DNA of 64,000 nucleotides from Adiantum capillus-veneris (Eukaryota > Streptophyta > Polypodiopsida > Polypodiales > Pteridaceae). Location of the stretch: assembly GCA_014529385.2 (NCBI GenBank), contig CM043950.1, positions 73,376,435-73,440,434 on the forward strand. Direction: 5' to 3'. Under the pieces are notes generated by a model. That model was not told where the DNA came from and made no database searches. It was given only the letters and a program-made list of their open reading frames with translations. Of the stretch, positions 55,796-64,000 are shown piece after piece (positions within the stretch are counted from its first letter, which is position 1; each line of letters begins with the position of its first letter). Made by a program: the position numbers and the translations under genes.

Positions 55796-58406
55796 TGAAC
55801 ACTCTTATGGATGTTCCAAAGAACAGTTGAAAAACATATGTGACATATCTTTGGAATGTGGCAGGTGCATTTGTGAGACCAAATGGCATAACCCTGTATG
55901 CAAAACAACCCCATGGCGTGATAAAAGTGGTTTTTAGCTGATCTTCCAAGGCTATGTGTATTTGAAAGTATCCACAATAACCATCACAGACGGTATAGCA
56001 TTCAAAACCCGCTACTTCATTCAGAATTTCATCCAAGAAAGGGAGAGGAAAGTGGTCTCTCTTTGTAACTGCATTTAGTGGTTTGTAGTCAACACAGACC
56101 CTCCACTTACCATTCTTTTCAGGCATCACCACTACGGGTGACACCCATTCTGAGTTTTCAACAGGATAGATGAATCCTACCTCCAGCAGTTTCCTTACCT
56201 CGGCCAAGAGTGCATTTTCTTGTATGACCCCCAGTCGTCTTAGGTTTTGCACAACTGGTTTTACCCCTTCCTTCAGCTTAATATGATGTTCCACCACTGT
56301 AATGCCTATGATTCTTTCATAGTTGTCAATGAACAGGTTAGAAAATCCCATCAACATTTGCAAAAAACTATCTTTCTTCTCAAGTGTTAATTCCGTAGAC
56401 AACATACCCTTCAACCTACTTCCTTCTAGGCCAGATGATTTGCTCTCCTCTTCATTGGGTTGCCCTTTTGGTGATGGATCACCAGTTGTGCTTACCCTTT
56501 GTGGATCCTTCATAATGATACCCATCACATCAATAGAACTGTCACTTTCGTCGGTGGATGTGGTCTCCTCCTCAGAACTGGAAGATTCGCTAGTGGTTTC
56601 AGTTGCCGATGTTTCCAGATTCATTTGCTTCTGCTTGCCAATCCTCATGTCGTAGTAGATTGTCTCCCCTTTCTTACCGATCATGCGTAGAAGGCCAGTA
56701 CCCCAGTCCTGTTTTGCCTTGATGGCCATCAACCATGGCCTTCCCAAGATTAGTGTATAGCCCTCCCCCTTCGTAGGCATTACAAAAACATCTACCTCTA
56801 CCTCAGTGTTGAAAGATTTTATTTTCACGGCACTTACCACACGCACACACTTTACTTTTGCGTTGTTTTCCATCTTTGCCTTGCATGGAGAAGGGCTGTC
56901 AACCTTGAGCCCTAATCGAAGTATCATAGCTTCGCTCATTACGCAGATTTGTGCACCTCCATCAATGTAGGTGTTTCCAACCCTCTTTCCTTTTATGTTT
57001 ACATCGACAATTGGAAGGATGTCATCCATGTTGCAACCCGAAATTGCTCCGACTACCTTTGTTTTGGAGCATCTTGTACTTACCATTTTGGACCATTGTC
57101 GCCTTACTTTAGGTGCAAGATGTAGCACTTGTGGCCATGTAATCTTTGGTCCTTGCTCTGCCACATCCAATGTTAGATCATAGGGCTTAGAACTTTCCCC
57201 TAGATGGAAGTCGGTGATGCCCAATTTTCGTCGTGGCCTAGATGGCCTCTTGCTAGTCTCTCCTCTCATGCTTCTCTCATCATCTGATTGTGTAGCTTTC
57301 TCCCTCCTAGCTCTTTTCACAGTCATGGCTTCAAGTGGTTCTAAAAAGGTTACCTTCTCCTTACCCTTGTCCCTCTCCTTTGCTCTAGGTGGATCCACTA
57401 CTACGGCTTTTCCTTTCTCTTCTAGCCTTATGATGTTTACACGGCGATCAGGTGGTGGGGCTGGTGGAAGAGGTGAAATGGATGCTTGTAGTGGTGTCTG
57501 GGGTGGATGTAGAATTTGTGTTGGTGGGGCTGGTGCTCGGGGTGGGGGTGTTCTTTCTCTAGGGGGTGACAATTGGTTCCTCCTACCTCCTCTATTATAG
57601 TTTTGCCGTGGTTTGGGACAGTAGTACATACCGTGACCGTATTCTCCGCAGTTGTAGCAGTGATACTCCCTATTTTGTCGTCGTGCTCTTCCAGGGTCTT
57701 GATCTCTTTCTTGACTCCTCCCTTGCTGTATTAAGTGGACATACAAATTCTGCAGTTGGTCAGTAATATGGGCCAACATATCTTGTTGGTCATCTCTTAC
57801 CCCAAGAGCTGGTGGTGGTGGTGGAATGGTGGTTGTCGTAGTTGCTGGTCGACGCGATGTTCCTGCTTCTGTTGACTCGGTTTCTTTGTCTTTCATTCGC
57901 AGCTTCTTGTCCTTAAGGCGAGCAATCTCAATGGCTAACTCGTACGTAGCTGGGAATCTACCTTTCACCTTCTCCTTGAAAAGCGGCCATAAGCCATGCG
58001 TGAACCGATCTTTTTTTAGGAAATCGGGTGCAGCTTCCCTTATTGCCAGTGACTCAACCCACCGTTCCCACAAATACACAAATTTGGACTCATAGGTGGC
58101 ATATTCTAAAAGACCCTCCTGCTTCAAGTCTCTCAACTTGTCGCATAACTTTTCTGAAGTGGTACCTCCCCCAAAGCGCCTCTTAAAAGCGGTTTTTAAG
58201 GGTTCCCATTCATCCTTGGTTGCTTGTGGAAGTGCATTGTACCATGATCTAGCTTCTAGCTTCATGAGATACTTAAAGATTCTAACCCGGGATTCATCCA
58301 TATCTTTGTTGCTCACTACATATGCTACTTCAAAGTAATCTAGGAAGTCTGTTACCAAATCCTCCCCCTTCTTTCCTCTAAATGTTGGAAATGCTACACT
58401 TGCCAT
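55740..58406 (-). pseudogene. Element A copy 2: gag-protease-RT polyprotein
   Basis: Same as 2208-4874 except a Glu-to-Lys change in the spacer before RT (LTLEKKDSF). It carries the same catalytic Asp-to-Tyr change in VFIDYFCIYS, so both copies descend from one already inactive element. Confidence 0.93.
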
Positions 58407-58488
58407 GATTACTGAGAGAGAGATAGAAAGACACACTTCTTAACTTGCAAAAGGTTTTTCTTCTTTACAAGGAGGCGTGTATACCCTC

Positions 58489-58707
58489 TTATACTAGGAC
58501 ATAGATTAAAACTTCAAACGGTACATTGCCTTGTACCAAAGGTACGACAAATGGTTGATCTGATGCCAGAACCTCAAAAAACCGCTTCCCACCCAGCATG
58601 GTGTCAATAACGTGCTGGAAGTGAGCCTTCAAGTCCAATATTACCTTGATTGAGCATACACGTGTTGGTATGTGTGATCTGTCTTGAGGTAGGTTGTACT
58701 GATTCAT
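58489..58707 (-). CDS. Element A copy 2: leader ORF 3
   Basis: Identical in protein to 4957-5175. Function unknown. Confidence 0.45.
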   Translation of the reverse strand: MNQYNLPQDRSHIPTRVCSIKVILDLKAHFQHVIDTMLGGKRFFEVLASDQPFVVPLVQGNVPFEVLIYVLV

Positions 58708-58724
58708 GTGAATCTTAGAGGTGC

Positions 58725-58949
58725 TTAGTCACTATCCAAGCTTGTGGGAGAGGGTGGTGCTCTTTCCTGAAACAAACTCAATAGATCCCTAGTTTCTCTA
58801 GTGAGAGTGTGAGCCAATGATTCCGTTATTTGTGCCGCAGCATCAGGTGCGACTTGAAAACTGACTGTGATAATTACCTCGGTGACTTGAGTTACCCGAT
58901 TCTCAAAGTAGAACAGTGTTGATTCTCTATTGTGCAGAGCTCCTTCCAT
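58725..58949 (-). CDS. Element A copy 2: leader ORF 2
   Basis: Identical in protein to 5193-5417; overlaps leader ORF 1 by 23 bases in the +1 frame. Confidence 0.6.
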   Translation of the reverse strand: MEGALHNRESTLFYFENRVTQVTEVIITVSFQVAPDAAAQITESLAHTLTRETRDLLSLFQERAPPSPTSLDSD

Positions 58950-59190
58950 TTTGTTGTTGTGGGTTGGTTGTAGGTTGCGAACATGGTTTCGACCTTATCC
59001 TTCTTCTTCTTGGCACTTGGCCTATGTATATCCACTGGGTTTGGGGTGTTGGTTGACTCTCCCACTGCAAATCAATTACCGTTACGCCTGGCACTCGAGC
59101 TTCGATGGAGATGCGGAGTTCGTCTAGTTGTGCTTGGAGCTCTTCTTCTTCTGTCGTCCAGTTAGCAAATCCTGCTAGCCATTCATCCAT
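58927..59190 (-). CDS. Element A copy 2: leader ORF 1
   Basis: Identical in protein to 5395-5658, with the MDEWL...NWTTEEEEL N-terminus shared with element E. The primer-binding site follows on the right at 59248-59263. Confidence 0.7.
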   Translation of the reverse strand: MDEWLAGFANWTTEEEELQAQLDELRISIEARVPGVTVIDLQWESQPTPQTQWIYIGQVPRRRRIRSKPCSQPTTNPQQQNGRSSAQ

Positions 59191-59263
59191 TCACAATAGT
59201 TTAGGGGTTTCAGTCTTGTAAACTGAAGGGTTTCATGAAAAGATCCTCCGTGGGGGCACCAAA

Positions 59264-59481
59264 TGACGAGAGCAAAGCAAACCCGGAACCCCCGACGGCC
59301 TCTAAAACAGCGGGGACCGAATGGCGCGCCTCGAGCCTATCACAGTAAAGCAAACAGGGGGCACCACCTAGCTTGAGCGGCTAGGACGCAAACATAACAC
59401 CACCATAACAAATTTTTCATCCAAGAGAGATGGATGCTTGGGAGTAATGATAAAGAGGAAGGAGAATGAGATCAAGTGAGT

Positions 59482-59542
<61 letters not shown>

Positions 59543-60828
59543 TATAGCGGCTTAGTACTTAGGCACCACAGAAGGATGGCGAATCCGCACACCCTTCACA
59601 CATACACAAGCTCACTCCAAACACACGACTAGGTGGCGATTCCGCACACCTCACATGGGAAAAACATTGCAAGAAACATACTCACAAAACCTCAAGCTTT
59701 ATTTAGAGAATAAGGTGATGAAATGGGGAGCATAGGGTAGGGGAAAGAGAAGGGAGAGAGTGGTAGAGCTGATGGCGAAGACTCGTATGAGGGTTATGAC
59801 CATCATCCTTCATTTAGCTGCCCTTCATCTTCCATAGCCCAAGGGTGTAGAGGTCATGCTCAAGACGAGCATGTTGATTGCAGTGATGGTGATGGTGTGG
59901 GTGTGTGTGTGTACACTATGCACACACAGTGCATAGTGTACTCTTTGGTGATGTTGTGTGTGTGTCTTTAGTGTGATGGTGACCCCTATTTATACAGGGG
60001 TGGAGGGGGAAGAAATTCTAGAATTTAGAAATGAAGAAATCATTATCTTCATTGCACATGTGACTATAGGACCCACTTGTCTGGCTGTGTGTATATGTGC
60101 CAGAACAGCAGTCTCATGAGAGAGAGACTAAGAGAGAGAGATGGGTTGATGAAAAAAGGTGAGAGGTGACATGGAGAATAAGGTAATTACAAGAGGGGAG
60201 AGAGGGGAGTGTGTTTAGAGGTGAATTTGTGTGCAGATGTGTGTGAACATAAGAAAAATTAGGTAAGCACCGGGTGGGGATGGGTCTGTGGGAACCTTTT
60301 TCAGTGAAACTGAGTGTGTGTGAGTGTGGGGGAGGTTATCTGGCTACAAGACAAGAGACATGGTGCCCTTTAGAGAGAGAGGGGGATATTTGGGTCATGG
60401 GATATGATAGGAGAGAGAAAAGGGGGGTGGGGTATACTGTTTTGGAAGATAGGAGAGCTGGCATGTGAGTTAGAATGTATTATTGGTGAGTTAGAATGCA
60501 TTATTGGTGAGAGGTGGGGTAGCTTGAGGGGAGAGAGAAAGGAGAAAGGAAAAGGGGAAGAGAGAGGGGTTGACTTTTTGAGTGGAGGAGAGGAAAAGGG
60601 ACACACGGCGGGGCAACAGTGAAGAAAAAGGAGGCAAGGTGGGGATGGGTTGCCCCGCAGGCATGAGGTGGCCTATTTAACCTTTCTTATATATTTACAT
60701 AATCATAATTTATTTTTTTTCTTACTTTTCCAATGCCTTTTATCACTCCCTCCCTAAGAGGAGGTTTTCATGGGGTGGGGACGAGAGAAGAGGGGTATGG
60801 GAGCTTGGCTTGTGAAAAGCCCCCATCT
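59264..60828 (-). mobile_element. 5' LTR of element A, copy 2
   Basis: Nearly identical to 5732-7285. The last base is T where copy 1 has A, so the terminal CA has become CT, or the junction reads as a five-base TGTAC target duplication. It holds the TATA box (complement of 59986-59994), the stem-loop at 59911-59941 and a longer (GA)n tract than copy 1. Confidence 0.92.
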
Positions 60829-62531
60829 GTACATCATGTACCTTAGTGGGAATAGGACAATCTTCTACCACTCAGATCTTGGCAGGATCCATACTCACTT
60901 GATTGTGAGAGACTATATGGCCAAGATAGTGTATCTTTGAGAGAAAGAACTCGCTCTTCTTTGCATTCACATGCAACTCATGCTTTCGCAATTCTTGAAA
61001 CACTAGGTCTAAGTGCTTCTGATGTTCCTCTTCTGACTTAGAGAAGATGAGTATGTCGTCAAAGAATACTCCCATAAAATTTCGATACGGGCTGAAAATG
61101 CGGTCCATCATGCGATTGAACGTCGCACGAGCATTGGTCAAGCCGAAAGGCATTACCAAAAATTCATATAGTCCAAAGGTTGTGCGGAAAGCAGTCTTAT
61201 GGACATCCTTAGGGGCGATCCGTATCTGATGATACCCACTCTTTAAGTCTATGCGACTAAAGACACTTGCACCCTGCAACTTATCAAGTATATCATCAAT
61301 CCGAGGGATCGGAAAGCGATTCTTAACCGTGATCTTGTTTAAAGACCTATAGTCTATGCACATTCGAAATGCGCCATCTTTCTTCTGCACCATTAGAAAT
61401 GGAGAGCAGTAGGGTGAAGCACTTGGCCGTACTAACCCTTTCTTTAGAAGCTCGTTGACTTGCTTCAAAATTTCCTCTTGCTGAGCAAGACTCACCCGAT
61501 AAGGGGGTTGATTGGGAGGCGAGCTACCCATTATGAGATCTATTCAGTGATCTTCCGGGCGTACCAGAGGTAGTTCATCAGGGAGTGTTTCCGTGAAACA
61601 ATCTTTTTACTTTTCAATAAATTGAAAACGCTTAATTTTCAGACTAGAGAGTGAATCCCCACTAGTTTTATCCTTCTCACGTGCAAAAATCAAGTAAGCA
61701 GAAACACACTTCTTCATTTCTTTCTTAATGGAGATATGGCTTACAATTGGGAACTGCCAATCTCCTACATCAGCATGAATCTTTATTTTCTTGCCCCCAT
61801 GATCAAAAGTGAGGGTCTTTTCCACATAATCGGGGACAGGTGTCATGTGGAAATGCCATGGCATACCAAAGATGATATCACATCCCTCGATGGGTGCCAT
61901 CAAAAATGATTCGCGGTCCTTGTACTCGCCAATGCGAAGATTGAGTTGTCCTTTCACGGGAGTTGCATTGGTTGTTAACCCACGGAAAGCAGTCTTATGG
62001 ACATCCTCAGGGGGGATCCGTATCTGATGATACCCACTCTTTAAGTCTATGCGACTAAAAACACTTGCACCCTGCAACTCATCAAGTATATATCATCAAT
62101 CTGAGGGATCGAAAAGCGATTCTTAACCGTGATCTTGTTTAAAGACCTATAGTCAATGCACATTGGAAACGTGCCATCTTTCTTCTGCATCAGTAGAACT
62201 GGAGAGCCGTAGGGTGAAGCACTTGGCCGTACTAACCCTTTCTTTACAAGCTCGTTGACTTGCTTCAAAATTTCCTCTTGATGAGCAAGACTCACCCGAT
62301 AAGGGGGTTGATTGGGAGGCGAGCTACCCAGTATGAGATCTATGCGGTGATCTTCTGGGCGTACCGGAGGTAGCTCATCAGGGAGTGTTTCCGTGAAACA
62401 ATATTTGTACTTTTCAATAAATTGAAAACGCTTAATTTCCAGACTAGAGAGTGAATCCCCACTAGTTTTATCCTTCTCACGTGAAAAAATCAAGTAAGCA
62501 GAAACACACTTCTTCATTTCTTTCTTAATGG
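60829..62531 (-). pseudogene. Element B copy 2: protease-RT segment with internal duplication
   Basis: Duplicate of 7286-8988. RT at 60872-61531 has VFFDDILIFS. Small differences include a stop after FQFIEK (61607) where copy 1 still reads Ser. The 5' part of B (gag, protease start, 5' LTR) must lie beyond the E insertion, outside the window. Confidence 0.87.
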
Positions 62532-64000
62532 TGAGGCAAGCTTTTCCATGCATGGGAACCCCCCATATATTTTTTTCTCTTTTACCAAAAATAAATAAAT
62601 TTTTTTTCCTATTACATAAGTTACTTTTTATTTTTCTTCCCTTTTTCACAAACGTTTTAGCCTTTATTAAATAAATAAGACTTATGCTAATCAATCACGA
62701 TGTAGCATAAATAAGTAAGCTTTCTTTGCTGATCTCTCTTTTGACCTTAAGCATTATATATATATATTCTAAATTATATTATATATATTTAGTATTTTCT
62801 AATATATTTTTCATGTATATATATTATTCCACCCTACCAAATATTTTATTCAGTAGTTTTCATTTTCAAACCCCAACCCCACTTTCAAATTTCAATAATA
62901 CCTCCATCTAGATAAATGCCAATCTTTTCAAAACTCTAGGTCATGTTTTCATACACATGAAGGAGCTTACACTTGAAGGCAAGAGGAAAGTCCACTCAAA
63001 GGGAACCACCAAAAGACCTTTGCAGCCACAAATAATACATTATTTGGCTGACTTTTTTAAGTAGAGAAGAACCCCGAATCAGAAGAAGCGTTCAACATGA
63101 AAGATGTAGCTCGTGATCTCAACTTTTAGCTCAGTCTTTTCAGAATTTTTGGAGTTATGAACGTGGATCTATGATTTTTGTGGTGGACCCCAGATTTCTC
63201 GTGTAATGGTGACACAGGCCATCCCTAATTTTCTTCCCTCTAGAATGGCTATGGTTCTACAAGTCTTCAAGCATGATTATAAGAGACAAGGCTATTTTAA
63301 TGAGGTCTTGGCAAGTCTAGAGTGATTCTATCACCATTTTTTGAGGATCCATCCTCATCAACAACTATCCACCTTCGACAACCTCTCTTATAAATTTCTT
63401 ACCTGTCTCTTCTCGCCCTAATAAACTTAAGTCTAGCCAAAGCTAGACTATTGTAAATATCTCCTATCCTCTACATCCTACCCACATTCTCTCTTCTTCT
63501 CTCTCTATTGACTTTGGTATTTTAAATAATGAGGAGACAAGATGGGAGCCACAGTCACATGCACCCCATTTTTCTAGTCACCAGAGTGGGACACTCACCT
63601 CAATTAGAAATATTGCTAAATCCTCCCCTCCTTCCCTATATAAGGAGGCCATGAGAGCTCACTAGGGGAGAATACACACACACACACACATACCTATCCA
63701 TACACACTCTTGTGCTATATGCTTGTAGCATGATCCCTAATCACATAATCACAACACCATCACCATCACCATCACCATCACTATGCACAAAAGATGAGCA
63801 CCACACCTCCACACCGCTTGTAATTAAGGGTTGGAGGCACAATTTCAAGAAGAAGAAGGGTGGAAACACTCATGATATTCCTCGCCATCAACTCCCATCT
63901 TTCCATTATGCCTCCTACAATCTTTTTCCCTTCTCATCTTCTTGCCATACACTACCTATTGTATTCATCTTTTGCAAGCAATCAACACACTCCATCTTGG
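62532..64000 (+). mobile_element. 5' LTR of element E, right copy (cut by window end)
   Basis: Same sequence as 8989-10458, including the TATA box TATATAAGG and the (CATCAC)n run. The window ends inside the LTR, so it is not known whether this copy also carries the CACTA insertion. Confidence 0.8.

Larger units (their letters stand above)
53533..64000. repeat. Right copy of large direct repeat
   Basis: Partner of 1-10458 at a spacing of about 53.5 kb in the same orientation. To the left of 53533 the sequence continues A's 3' end, which is off-window for the left copy. Confidence 0.95.

Overview
The window is nuclear DNA of a land plant. It contains plant-type LTR retrotransposons, a CACTA transposon with plant TNP2/DUF4216 and Transposase_24 genes, GT/AG introns, abundant (GA)n microsatellites and no bacterial operon structure. 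The species cannot be fixed from sequence alone; a large, repeat-rich genome (fern, lycophyte or similar) is my guess. Almost everything here is mobile DNA, nested several layers deep and mostly decayed. The only non-transposon gene I can name is a duplicated GT4-like glycosyltransferase, broken in both copies.

Layout. (1) 1-10458 and 53533-64000 are near-identical direct repeats. Each holds, on the minus strand, a Tat-type Ty3/gypsy element ('A': three leader ORFs, gag-protease-RT, dual RNase H, integrase, LTR of about 1.57 kb) inserted in the pol gene of a second Ty3/gypsy element ('B', chromodomain type), followed by the plus-strand LTR of a third element ('E') also inserted in B. (2) 10952-12476 is the leader and gag start of E, cut off by (3) a 7.7-kb CACTA element at 12477-20178, which abuts (4) a second, internally deleted CACTA copy at 20179-23630. 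(5) 23631-30260 is mainly non-coding, with one 340-bp direct repeat pair and a chromodomain fragment between inverted LTR arms. (6) 30418-35680 and 36742-48275 are two diverged copies of one host unit: glycosyltransferase, flank, LINE tail, and an inverted zf-RVT remnant. Unit 2 received a SINE-like insert (38138-38364), a truncated Ty3/gypsy element ('D', 39550-44904) and finally element B at 48276. (7) B's 3' LTR and pol run to 51543, where A (51544-60828) splits B; the rest of B resumes at 60829.

Relative order inferred from nesting: host-unit duplication, then SINE, D and B in unit 2, then A and E in B, then CACTA in E. The 10.4-kb end repeats share both the A/B and B/E junctions, so they arose by copying the nested structure, not by independent insertion; they could also be an assembly duplication.

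The observations I rate highest are a heavy-metal-associated (HMA) gene fragment carried inside the CACTA element, a conserved overlapping leader-ORF cassette shared by elements A and E (with a zinc knuckle in E), and the glycosyltransferase duplicated with different disabling lesions.
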